Positions 51,751 through 60,691 of a stretch of 64,000 nucleotides of DNA are shown one piece after another. The stretch spans positions 1 through 64,000 of the forward strand of contig CAKUXO010000010.1 in NCBI GenBank assembly GCA_934700385.1, written 5' to 3'. Numbering within the stretch: the stretch's first letter is position 1; the number at the start of each line of letters is the position of its first letter. Under the pieces are notes generated by a model. That model saw only the letters and a program-made list of their open reading frames with translations. It ran no database searches and had not been told where the DNA came from. The translations under genes were made by a program, and so were the position numbers. This DNA comes from an uncultured Candidatus Melainabacteria bacterium (GTDB lineage: Bacteria > Cyanobacteriota > Vampirovibrionia > Gastranaerophilales > Gastranaerophilaceae).

Positions 51751-53598
51751 ATGTGTGGAATAATTGGCTATATTGGTGATAAAAAGGCTTCAGAGGTTCT
51801 TATTTCTGGTTTATCTCATCTTGAATATCGTGGATATGATTCATCAGGCGTTGCTCTAATGCATGGTGATGATGTTGATATTTTTAAAGCGCAAGGAAAG
51901 TTGAACAACCTAATTGAAGTTTTAAAAAATTATCCTGAAACTTGTGAAATTTCTCACATAGGAATTGGGCACATAAGATGGGCAACCCATGGGCTTCCTA
52001 CAACAATAAATGCCCACCCTCACACTTGTAATTGTAAAAAATTAACCTTAGTTCATAATGGAATTATTGAAAATTATCAAGAGTTAAAAGAAGAATTAAG
52101 TGCGCTTGGCTGCGTTTTTAAATCTCAAACAGATACAGAAGTAGCAGCTCACTTAATAGCGCATGAATACGGTAAAACAAATAATCTTTTAAAAGCTATG
52201 CAAAGTGCAGTTAAAAAAATAAAAGGTGCTTTTGCATTTTGCGCAATTCATAAAAATGAACCCGATAGAATTGTTGTTGCAAAAAGAAATGCGCCATTAG
52301 TAATTGGTGTTGGGGAAAATGAAAACTTCGTTGCTTCTGATATTCCTGCAATAATTGAATACACCAAAAAAGCAATTTATTTAGCAGATTATCAAATTGG
52401 GGTTGTTAAAAAAGATTCAATTGAAATTTATAACGATGACGGATGTTTAATTAATAATAAAGTTGAGCATCTTCCTTTTGAAGCTCTTTCTATTTCAAAA
52501 ATGGGCTATAAGCACTTTATGCTTAAAGAAATCCACGAACAAAGTGATGTAATTAGAAATGTTTTAAGTGGAAAATTACATAATATCGACGGAAAAGTTA
52601 GCCTAGATGAATTTAAACTATCAAAAGAAGATATTAAAAAAATTACAAGAATTCAAATAATTGCCTGTGGAACAAGTTTACACGCTGGTTTAGTTGGTAA
52701 ATATATTCTAGAAAAATATGCTCAAATTCCAACTGACGTTGAGGCTTCAAGCGAATATATTTATAGAGATACAATAGCAGATGAAAACACTCTTGTAATT
52801 GGTATTTCTCAATCTGGTGAAACGGCTGATACAATTACCGCTATTAAACAAGTTAAAGAAAAACATTCTCATATAGCAATAATCACAAATAGAGCTGATT
52901 CAACAATGGCTCGTTTAGCAGATAGCCTTTTACCTGTGAATGCTGGTATTGAGGTTTCTGTTGCAGCTACAAAATCATATATGGCGCAGCTTATAAGCCT
53001 TTATACATTTGCTATCTATCTTTGTGAACAAAAGGAAATTGAAAAATTCCAAAATGAAATTCAAAGTTTAAAACACGAACTTGTTGAATTACCAAATAAT
53101 GTTGAAGCATTGTTAGAAAACACTGATAATATCAAGCAAATTGCTAAAAAATATTCTTGTTATAAAGATTTTATTTTTATCGCAAGAGGAATTAATTATC
53201 CAACAGCGCTTGAAGGTGCTCTAAAACTTAAAGAAATAAGCTATATTAATGCAACAGGATATAGCGCAGGCGAACTTAAACACGGTCCAATTGCGATGTT
53301 AGATGAAAATATGCCTGTTTTAGCTATTTTAAACACAGGTGTTGTTTATGATAAAGTTTTATCTAACTGTGAAGAAGCTCGTGCTCGCCAAGCAAAATTA
53401 ATCGGTGTTGTTGATTATATCGCTTCAAAAGATAGAGCCTTGTTTGATGATTTAATTATGGTTCCATCTGTTTCTGATACAATTAGCCCAATTATAAACA
53501 TAGTAGTATTACAGCTTTTAGCTTACTATATTGCTGAATATCTAGGAAAAGATGTTGACCAGCCAAGAAACTTAGCAAAATCTGTTACTGTAGAATAA
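51751..53598 (+). CDS. glmS: Glutamine-fructose-6-phosphate aminotransferase
   Basis: This 615-residue enzyme makes glucosamine 6-phosphate for peptidoglycan and lipid A. The N-terminal nucleophile is Cys2 (MCGIIGYIGDKKASEVL) with HIRWATHG. Two SIS domains include ACGTSLHAGLVGK and SQSGETADTI, and the C-terminus is DQPRNLAKSVTVE. The SD is GAGGAG. No glmS ribozyme core was seen upstream. It is followed by a GH57 glycosidase. Confidence 0.98.
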   Translation: MCGIIGYIGDKKASEVLISGLSHLEYRGYDSSGVALMHGDDVDIFKAQGKLNNLIEVLKNYPETCEISHIGIGHIRWATHGLPTTINAHPHTCNCKKLTLVHNGIIENYQELKEELSALGCVFKSQTDTEVAAHLIAHEYGKTNNLLKAMQSAVKKIKGAFAFCAIHKNEPDRIVVAKRNAPLVIGVGENENFVASDIPAIIEYTKKAIYLADYQIGVVKKDSIEIYNDDGCLINNKVEHLPFEALSISKMGYKHFMLKEIHEQSDVIRNVLSGKLHNIDGKVSLDEFKLSKEDIKKITRIQIIACGTSLHAGLVGKYILEKYAQIPTDVEASSEYIYRDTIADENTLVIGISQSGETADTITAIKQVKEKHSHIAIITNRADSTMARLADSLLPVNAGIEVSVAATKSYMAQLISLYTFAIYLCEQKEIEKFQNEIQSLKHELVELPNNVEALLENTDNIKQIAKKYSCYKDFIFIARGINYPTALEGALKLKEISYINATGYSAGELKHGPIAMLDENMPVLAILNTGVVYDKVLSNCEEARARQAKLIGVVDYIASKDRALFDDLIMVPSVSDTISPIINIVVLQLLAYYIAEYLGKDVDQPRNLAKSVTVE

Positions 53599-53606
53599 TT
53601 TTAAAC

Positions 53607-53635
53607 TTGTATAAACTTAAAATAAAAGCTATAAT
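53607..53635 (+). promoter_or_regulatory. Promoter placing transcription start at the GH57 ATG
   Basis: TTGTAT (53607-53612), 17-bp spacer, TATAAT (53630-53635). The start site would fall at about 53642-53644, at the ATG itself, and no Shine-Dalgarno is present: a leaderless message. Confidence 0.6.
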
Positions 53636-53643
53636 TAATTTGT

Positions 53644-55875
53644 ATGAAAAAATTAAACATAGCTTTTATTTGGCATTTTCATCAACCAAACTATCAAGAT
53701 AACTATGATGGCGATTTTTACTTGCCGTGGGTTAGGCTTCACGCTTCAAAAGATTATCTTGATATGTTAAAAAGAATTGATAAATTTTCTAATATCAAGC
53801 TAAATTTTAATTTTTCACCTGTTTTATTAAGTGCTTTGCAAAAATATTTAGAAGGCAAGAAAGATCTTCATCTTGAAATATTTTTGAAAGATGAAAATGA
53901 GCTTACTCAAAAAGATAAAATCTTTATTTTAAATAATTATTTTGATTTGAATTATAAAAATATGGTTTTAAAAAGACCATATTTTACTGAGCTTTATAAT
54001 AAAAGAATTCAAGCTGAAGAAATTAATACAGATATTTTTTCAATTCAAGAATATTTTGACATAATGACTAATTTCACTCTCCTTTGGATTGATGAAACAT
54101 TTTTATCAGAATATAAAAATTTAAAAAGTCTTTTTGAAAAAGAAAAAAATTACACAAAAGAAGATAGGCTTGAAATTTATCAAATTCAGCTTGATATAAT
54201 AAAAAGAATTTTAGAAGAATATAAAAATTATCAAGATGAAAAGAAAATTGAAATTTTAACAAGTCCATATTACCACCCGATTTTACCTTTGCTTTTTGAT
54301 TTTAAAAACAAAGAAATTAAAAATCAGGAAAATCTTGATGTTAATTTTTCAAGGCAAAAAGACGCTCAAGAGCAAATTATTCAAGCGAAAGAAAAATATT
54401 TTGAAATTTTTAAAACTAATCCTAAGGGGATGTGGTTATCTGAACAATGTGTTTGCCCTAAAACCCTTAATTTAATTTCTAAAATGGGCTTTAATTGGAC
54501 AGTTTTAGACGAAGGGATTTTATCTAAAACAATTAAAAAAGAATTTATAAGAGATTTTGAAGGAAACCTTGAAAACCCTTTAAGTTTAAATGTTAATTAT
54601 GAATTAAAATCTAAAAATCCTATTAATATTTTGTTTGCAGATGCCTTTTTTGCAAATCTTTTAAACTTTGCTTATGGCAATTATGATTATAAAATCGCTG
54701 CAAATGATATGTATGATAAAATTAAAACAATTCAAGCAAAACTTCAAACTTCTCCTGTTGAAAATCATATTTTAACTATTGCTCTTGACGGTGAGAATTG
54801 TTGGGAAACATATCAAAATGATGGAAATGAGTTTTTAGATACATTATATGAACTTATTTCAAATGACCAAACCCTTGAAACTGTTTTAGTTAACGACTTT
54901 ATAGAGCAATCAAAACCACAAGAATTAGACACAATTAAATCTGGTTCTTGGATTAATCGAAACTTTGACCTTTGGATTGGTGAACCAACTAAAAACGCTG
55001 CTTGGCTTTATCTTTCTTCTGTTTGCAAGGATTTTGAGGACTTTAAGAAGAAACATTCTAAAAAAACAGATAAAGAAACTCTTGAAAAAATAAAAAAAGC
55101 ATATAGAGAAATTCTTATTTCTCAAGGAAGTGACTGGTATTGGTGGTATGGCGAACCTAATGAATCTAAAAGTGATGGAATTTTTGACTATTTATTCAGA
55201 CGTCATTTAATGAATGTTTATGAATTTTTAGGTTTAAAAGTGCCTGATTATCTTAAAATTCCACTATCAACCGCACAAACTAATCTTTTAGCTAAACCAA
55301 AGAAAAACATCTCTCCTTCTTTAAGTTGTGAAATTGAAAAAGATACAAAAGAGTGGGAAAATTCAGGCTATATTTTCACTCCAGATAGTCCGACATCTAA
55401 CATCAACAGATTAATCAAAAACATTAATTTTGGTTATGATGATGAAAATTTATATTTAAGATTTGAGCTAAATAAAAATTCATTCAAACTTAAAAAGCAA
55501 GACTTTGAAAATCAAATTGCAATTTATTTCACATCAAACAATCAAACAAACTTTTCTTCTGTTAGATTTATAAACAAGAACGATAACGTTTATCCTATTG
55601 TTAAAAATAAGTTTAATAAAGAGGTTCGTTTTGTTGTAAAACAAGATTCTTTGCCTAAATTATACTTTGTTCAGGCGCTTGAGCGAAGCCTTTGGGCGCA
55701 AGGGGCTTATAAAAATTCTAAAATTAATCAAAAAGATGAAATAATTGAACTTAAAATTTCTTTTTCAGATTTAGATATTAAAAACGAAGAATTTTCTTAT
55801 TTTATTATGGAAATAACAAATGAAGTAATTAATGAGGTTTATCCTAAAGATACTTTAATTTCTCATAAAATTTAG
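53644..55875 (+). CDS. Glycoside hydrolase family 57 alpha-glucan enzyme
   Basis: This 743-residue protein has GH57 motif I WHFHQPNYQ at the N-terminus. The nucleophile is E267 in KGMWLSEQCVCP and the acid/base is D382 in TIALDGENCWETY. A C-terminal beta-rich domain (about 560-740) follows the catalytic barrel. GH57 members are alpha-amylases, branching enzymes or glucan-modifying enzymes, and the exact specificity is not visible. No signal peptide, so it acts on intracellular glucan (glycogen-like). Its stop codon interleaves with that of the convergent sensor kinase, with no terminator between. Confidence 0.93.
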   Translation: MKKLNIAFIWHFHQPNYQDNYDGDFYLPWVRLHASKDYLDMLKRIDKFSNIKLNFNFSPVLLSALQKYLEGKKDLHLEIFLKDENELTQKDKIFILNNYFDLNYKNMVLKRPYFTELYNKRIQAEEINTDIFSIQEYFDIMTNFTLLWIDETFLSEYKNLKSLFEKEKNYTKEDRLEIYQIQLDIIKRILEEYKNYQDEKKIEILTSPYYHPILPLLFDFKNKEIKNQENLDVNFSRQKDAQEQIIQAKEKYFEIFKTNPKGMWLSEQCVCPKTLNLISKMGFNWTVLDEGILSKTIKKEFIRDFEGNLENPLSLNVNYELKSKNPINILFADAFFANLLNFAYGNYDYKIAANDMYDKIKTIQAKLQTSPVENHILTIALDGENCWETYQNDGNEFLDTLYELISNDQTLETVLVNDFIEQSKPQELDTIKSGSWINRNFDLWIGEPTKNAAWLYLSSVCKDFEDFKKKHSKKTDKETLEKIKKAYREILISQGSDWYWWYGEPNESKSDGIFDYLFRRHLMNVYEFLGLKVPDYLKIPLSTAQTNLLAKPKKNISPSLSCEIEKDTKEWENSGYIFTPDSPTSNINRLIKNINFGYDDENLYLRFELNKNSFKLKKQDFENQIAIYFTSNNQTNFSSVRFINKNDNVYPIVKNKFNKEVRFVVKQDSLPKLYFVQALERSLWAQGAYKNSKINQKDEIIELKISFSDLDIKNEEFSYFIMEITNEVINEVYPKDTLISHKI

Positions 55876-58061
55876 TTATCTCTTACTTCAAAGCTAATTT
55901 CCCAGCCGTCATTTTCGCTATCTGATTTATCAGATTTTTTGGTTTCTTCTTTATTTTCTTTTTTTATTTCTTCTTGGTTTGATTTCATTTCTTCTTTATA
56001 TTGTTGAATAAATGAATTTTTTTGTGGTTCAGATGGCGTTTGCTCAACTATTTCAGTATCAATTACATCATCATCAACAGTTTCTTCTTTTTTATTTAAT
56101 TTAATTTTTGGTGAATCAAAACCGATGAATTTTGAATCAAAATCTGCTTTTTTTGAATAGTCATCAATTTTTTCAATTTTATATTCTTGATATGTTGTTG
56201 TTTGTTTTTTATCTTCCCTTATTTCTTCTTTTGAATTAACTTCATTAAAAGTTTTATCTTTTAATTCTTTTAAAGAGATGTCTTTAACATCTTCTTCATC
56301 TAGTGGAAGCCAAAAACCAAAAGTTGAACCTTCTTTTAATTTAGATTTAACAAAAACCTTGCCTTGGTGGTGTTTTTCAATTGCAATTTTAACCAAATGA
56401 AGTCCTAAGCCTGTTCCTTTAATTGTGTGAACTTGGTTTTCAATTCGATAAAATCTTTCAAAAATCATTTTTTGATGTTCAGGAGAAATTCCAATTCCAT
56501 TATCTTCAACAGATACTTCAAGATATTTTGGGTCTTTTGCAATTTCAGCTCTTATTTTAACTCTTGAATCTTTAGGAGAGTATTTAATAGCATTGGTGAT
56601 TAAATTACTCATAACACGTTCTATGCTTTGAGTGTTAAAAGAAAGGTTTGGCAGATTTTCTTCTTTAATAAATGAAATTGAAATATTTTTTTCATCTGCT
56701 AAAACTTTATGGCTTTTTGTTATTTTTTCAATAACATCAACAATGCTTTGTTTTTCTTTTTCAAGAGTAACATCAGATTGCAATTTTGAAAAATCAAGAA
56801 TATCATTAACCATTTTATTCAAGCGTACAACTTCTTGATTAATTGTGCCTATAAATTCTTTTTGTTCTTCAAAATTAAATTGTTCGCCATAATTATAAAG
56901 AGTGTCAGCATAAGAACTTAAAATAGTAACAGGTGTTCTTAATTCATGAGAAACATTAGAAATAAAGTCATCTTTTAATCTGTCAACTTCTGCTTCTTTT
57001 GTTATATCAATTAAAACAATGATATAACCAAGGTAATCATGCACTTTTGAATACATTGGTGAAATTAAAGATTTAATTACTCTGTTATCAACTTTAATTG
57101 AAAATTCAAGCGGTTTTTTTTCAATAACATCAAGAGGAGTGTTTTTAAAAACTGCAATTTTATCTTTAAAACAAACTTCGCCTGTTGAATCGCAATAGTT
57201 TTGAATAGATGTGTTTAAAATATCTTCTTTAGATGTATTTAAAATCTTTTGCGCTGCTGAATTTATCATAGAAATTTTATCATAGTTATCACAAACAACA
57301 ACACCGTTTGCAATACTCATCAAAACGGCTTCAAGTTTGTTTCTTTCTAGGGTAAGTTGGTCGATATTTTGTTCTTCATAGTTATGAAGTTTTTTAGACA
57401 TATCGTTAAATGCGTCAAAAAGTTCTTTAATTTCACCAGAGGCTTGGTTATAATCTAAAACTGTTCCAAATTTTCCTTGTTCAATTTCTTTAACGCCGTG
57501 GTGCAAAAGAGTCAACTCACGTCTTATTAAAAAGGCATTACCCAAAATAACCAAAGTGAAAACAAGCCAAACGGCGCTGAAAACTGTTAACATTGATTTT
57601 TTAGTTGTAACAGTAACGTTTTTAGCTAAATCGGCAGATAAACCAACTTCTACTACCCCAACAACTTTTCCATTTTGATCTAACATAGGGGAAGATATGT
57701 TTGTGTCTGCATTTTGCGCTCTTTTATTATAGCTTTCAATGGTTGAATAAATAACATCACCAACTCTATTTTTAAAAGTGATATATGAAATATCATTAGT
57801 TGAAGATAAAATAGAGTTAACGTGCGCTTTTATAAACCCAAGGGCAGTTGATGAAGTTGCTTGTTGAGTAATTTCATAATTTTGTATGGCAAGTGTTTTA
57901 GTCAACAATTGACCAAAACTTCTATAACTTTCATCTAATTCTATCTTTATTCGATTAACCGCCCAAAAAGCAATTGAAACGATTAGGACTGTTGAAATAA
58001 TGAGGGCTGAAACGATTAATTTGTTTTGAACAGTTAAATCAATATTAAATTTTTTCTTCAT
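55872..58061 (-). CDS. Membrane sensor histidine kinase (HAMP-PAS)
   Basis: This 729-residue kinase has TM1 at about 17-37, an extracytoplasmic sensor domain 38-155 and TM2 157-179. HAMP is at 180-232, PAS about 240-355, HisKA with H372 in SNVSHELRTPVTIL, and HATPase with NLITNAIKYSP, DNGIGIS and GTGLGLHLVKI. A C-terminal tail of about 130 residues is Glu/Lys/Asp-rich and low-complexity, ending DGWEISFEV. This tail is unusual for the family and may dock a partner. No response regulator is adjacent. Confidence 0.94.
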   Translation of the reverse strand: MKKKFNIDLTVQNKLIVSALIISTVLIVSIAFWAVNRIKIELDESYRSFGQLLTKTLAIQNYEITQQATSSTALGFIKAHVNSILSSTNDISYITFKNRVGDVIYSTIESYNKRAQNADTNISSPMLDQNGKVVGVVEVGLSADLAKNVTVTTKKSMLTVFSAVWLVFTLVILGNAFLIRRELTLLHHGVKEIEQGKFGTVLDYNQASGEIKELFDAFNDMSKKLHNYEEQNIDQLTLERNKLEAVLMSIANGVVVCDNYDKISMINSAAQKILNTSKEDILNTSIQNYCDSTGEVCFKDKIAVFKNTPLDVIEKKPLEFSIKVDNRVIKSLISPMYSKVHDYLGYIIVLIDITKEAEVDRLKDDFISNVSHELRTPVTILSSYADTLYNYGEQFNFEEQKEFIGTINQEVVRLNKMVNDILDFSKLQSDVTLEKEKQSIVDVIEKITKSHKVLADEKNISISFIKEENLPNLSFNTQSIERVMSNLITNAIKYSPKDSRVKIRAEIAKDPKYLEVSVEDNGIGISPEHQKMIFERFYRIENQVHTIKGTGLGLHLVKIAIEKHHQGKVFVKSKLKEGSTFGFWLPLDEEDVKDISLKELKDKTFNEVNSKEEIREDKKQTTTYQEYKIEKIDDYSKKADFDSKFIGFDSPKIKLNKKEETVDDDVIDTEIVEQTPSEPQKNSFIQQYKEEMKSNQEEIKKENKEETKKSDKSDSENDGWEISFEVRDN

Positions 58062-58126
58062 AGTTATGATTGTAACACAATTCAGGTTATTTTATATATA
58101 TTGATTAGAGGATGTATTGAAATATG

Positions 58127-58154
58127 TTGTGCGTTTTCAATCTTATGCTATACT
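58127..58154 (+). promoter_or_regulatory. Promoter for a leaderless smpB message
   Basis: TTGTGC (58127-58132), a 16-bp spacer and TATACT (58149-58154). The ATG at 58161 coincides with the predicted transcription start. Confidence 0.55.
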
Positions 58155-58160
58155 TTAAAA

Positions 58161-58619
58161 ATGGCAAATAAAAATCAAACAGAAAAACTTATATCATCAA
58201 ACAAAAAGGCATATTTTGATTATCTTCTTTTTGATAAATTTGAAGCAGGAATTGCCCTTTTAGGAACTGAAATTAAATCAATCAGAAAAAATGGTGCTAA
58301 TTTAAAAGATTGCTATGTTAAAATAACCCCTAATCTTGAAGCATATTTAATTAATTGCCATATTTCACCTTATGAATTTGGAAATATATATAACCACGAA
58401 CCAAGGCGAGATAGAAAACTTCTTTTAAACAAAAAAGAAATTTTAAAAATTTTAAACAAAACAAAACAAGAACAATACACAATTGTTCCAACTAAGATGT
58501 ATTTTTCTTCTCGCTGGGTAAAAGTTGAAATAGCCCTTGCAAAAGGTAAAAAACTTTATGATAAAAGAGAATCAATTAAAAAGAAAGATATTTCAAGAGA
58601 TATTCAAAGAATGAGGTAA
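58161..58619 (+). CDS. smpB: SsrA-binding protein SmpB
   Basis: This 152-residue partner of tmRNA is needed for ribosome rescue. The start is set at ATG 58161 (MANKNQTEKLISSNKKAYFD), because the earlier ATG adds a Cys-rich stretch over the promoter. Motifs: GIALLGTEIKSIRKNGANLKD, EPRRDRKLLLNKKEI and the C-terminal tail KGKKLYDKRESIKKKD. It has no Shine-Dalgarno, consistent with a leaderless message. pheA starts 1 nt after its stop. Confidence 0.96.
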   Translation: MANKNQTEKLISSNKKAYFDYLLFDKFEAGIALLGTEIKSIRKNGANLKDCYVKITPNLEAYLINCHISPYEFGNIYNHEPRRDRKLLLNKKEILKILNKTKQEQYTIVPTKMYFSSRWVKVEIALAKGKKLYDKRESIKKKDISRDIQRMR

Positions 58620-58620
58620 G

Positions 58621-59433
58621 ATGAAACTTTATTTCTTAGGTCCAAAGGGCACATATAGCGAGCTTGCAGCTAAAAAAATTTCTGGTTTACTTAATGAAAA
58701 TATAACCTTAGAACCTGTTTCAACAATTTCAAAAATCGTTGATTTATTAGATAGAGATGAAAATCTTTTAGGAGTTTTACCAATTGAAAATTCAATAGAG
58801 GGAATTGTTCGCCAAAGCATTGATACTCTTTATCTTTCAGATGTTAAAATTATGGCGCAGGTTGATGTTAAAATAGAACACTGCCTTTTTTCAAAAGGAA
58901 ATAAAAATTCTATTAAACATATTTTATCTCACCCTCAAGCGCTGGCACAATGCACTAATTACATCACTTCTAATTTTGATAAAGATATCGATTTAATTAG
59001 TGCAACTTCAACAGCGCAAGCCGTTAAATCTATTATAGATAAAGATGAAACCTATGCTGCTATTGGCTCAATTAACGCAGCAAAAGACCTAAACCTTAAT
59101 ATTTTAGATAAAAATATAGGTGATATTAAAGATAATAAAACTCGTTTTATTTTAGCAGGCAAAGGAAAAAATCTTTTTTCTAAAAAAGAAAGAACCTCGA
59201 TTGTTTTTAATACAAAAAATGAGGCAGGTGCACTTTTAAAGGTCTTAGAAATATTTAAAAAATATAATCTAAACTTAGTTTATCTTGAATCTCGCCCATC
59301 TAAAAAGGTTTTTGGGGAATATAATTTCTTTGTTGATATCGATAAAGGAATTGATGAAATTAATGAAGCCATTGAAGAAATTAAAAAAGAATGTAACTTT
59401 TATAAGTTTTTAGGCAGTTATCCGATTTTTTAA
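58621..59433 (+). CDS. pheA: Prephenate dehydratase
   Basis: This 270-residue enzyme converts prephenate to phenylpyruvate in phenylalanine synthesis. Motifs: FLGPKGTYSELAA at the N-terminus, GVLPIENSIEGIVRQS, and the catalytic TRF in DNKTRFILAGK. A C-terminal ACT domain has ESRPSKKVFGEY, the phenylalanine-binding motif, so feedback inhibition is expected. No chorismate mutase domain is fused. It is directly behind smpB. Confidence 0.96.
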   Translation: MKLYFLGPKGTYSELAAKKISGLLNENITLEPVSTISKIVDLLDRDENLLGVLPIENSIEGIVRQSIDTLYLSDVKIMAQVDVKIEHCLFSKGNKNSIKHILSHPQALAQCTNYITSNFDKDIDLISATSTAQAVKSIIDKDETYAAIGSINAAKDLNLNILDKNIGDIKDNKTRFILAGKGKNLFSKKERTSIVFNTKNEAGALLKVLEIFKKYNLNLVYLESRPSKKVFGEYNFFVDIDKGIDEINEAIEEIKKECNFYKFLGSYPIF

Positions 59434-59501
59434 AGATATGTAAATTAAAAATTAAAAGATAGAACACATTAAATAATATTTATGGTTAAATTAAAAGTGT
59501 T

Positions 59502-60629
59502 ATGAAGCATTTAACTTTAGATGATATAAAAATACCAAAACCTGATTTTAATACTTCAAACCTGCCGAAAGGGCAAATTGTAACAAATTGGCTTATAGAT
59601 TGGATTAAACATTCACTTGAAATTGGTGTTGCTGATTATGGAGATTTTATCCCCACAAAAGAAGTTCTTGCTTCTTATTTGAATGTTTCTTGTGCAACAA
59701 TTCAAAATTCAATTCGCCAAGTTAAAAATCTTGGTTATTTTTGTTCAAAACAATCAATCGGAACATATATCACAGATTTTTATTCAAAAGACATTAAATC
59801 TCAAGATGAATTATGCCATGGTTCAATTGCTGAATGTAAAATTAAAAAAATTGTGCTTGACGGCAAATTTAAACTTAATGAACCCATTTTAAGCATTAAT
59901 GATTTTGCTAAAAGAACTGCAATTTCTCAAAATACAATTAGATTCGCTCTTGTAAACCTTTCTAGAATGGGTTATTTAGAAAAAAAACACTTAAAAGGAA
60001 ATAAATATACTTGGATTTATAAAAAAGAATTCAGTTTAACCCAAGAAGAACTTTTAAATGGAATTCAAGATGAAGATTTTACCCTAACTCATCAATTAGT
60101 TAAAAAAATTCAGGCATACATTGAAAAAACATATAAACAAGGAGATAAAATTCTTCCTAATCTTGCTTTTTCAAGGATGTTTGATGTTAGCATTAAAACA
60201 GTTAATGACGCTATGAAAATTTTAAATGCTAAAAAAATAATTCTTTCAAGAAGGGGAAGATATGGAACAGTTTATTTAGGTAAAATTCAAAATGAGAAAA
60301 AAGACTTTGTAAGTTCTGAAAGAAAAAAATTCAACTCTGTTCAAAACTATACTTATTCTTGGCAAAAGGCTCTTGGTCATCTTAAAAAATATATAATTGA
60401 AAATTATGAAACAGGGGATAAAATTGCCCCTATAAGAGAACTTGCTTCTATTTTAAATGTTAGCCCAAATACAATTAGACGTGCGCTAAAAAGTTTGTTT
60501 TTAAGTGGACATCTAATTTCTCAAAGAGGTAAATCAGGCGGAATTTTTATTACTGATATGCCTGAACGAGATGAAGATAAATATAGGTGGCTTGCGCTTA
60601 ATCCTGATGTAATTAACTTCAACAATTAA
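59502..60629 (+). CDS. Regulator made of four tandem GntR-type winged-helix domains
   Basis: This 375-residue protein carries four consecutive GntR-like winged-helix units. They are at about 20-95 (FIPTKEVLASYLNVSCATIQN), 108-178 (LSINDFAKRTAISQNTIRFA), 190-265 (ILPNLAFSRMFDVSIKTVND) and 290-362 (IAPIRELASILNVSPNTIRRA). Each ends with a G-x-[YF] wing. No ligand-binding effector domain is present, unlike standard GntR proteins of about 240 residues. It could bind long or multipartite operators. The TolC-MacA efflux pair directly downstream is the likeliest target. SD is weak. Confidence 0.88.
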   Translation: MKHLTLDDIKIPKPDFNTSNLPKGQIVTNWLIDWIKHSLEIGVADYGDFIPTKEVLASYLNVSCATIQNSIRQVKNLGYFCSKQSIGTYITDFYSKDIKSQDELCHGSIAECKIKKIVLDGKFKLNEPILSINDFAKRTAISQNTIRFALVNLSRMGYLEKKHLKGNKYTWIYKKEFSLTQEELLNGIQDEDFTLTHQLVKKIQAYIEKTYKQGDKILPNLAFSRMFDVSIKTVNDAMKILNAKKIILSRRGRYGTVYLGKIQNEKKDFVSSERKKFNSVQNYTYSWQKALGHLKKYIIENYETGDKIAPIRELASILNVSPNTIRRALKSLFLSGHLISQRGKSGGIFITDMPERDEDKYRWLALNPDVINFNN

Positions 60630-60691
60630 AATACTTTAATGAAATGATAAAAAAATAAAAATTTTAATTTAATATATTTTTTAAAGTCACT

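Noticed and set aside
58101..58160. Earlier ATT/ATG-type start of smpB
   Set aside because: The extra segment is Cys-rich, overlaps a well-formed promoter and is absent from the normal SmpB length.
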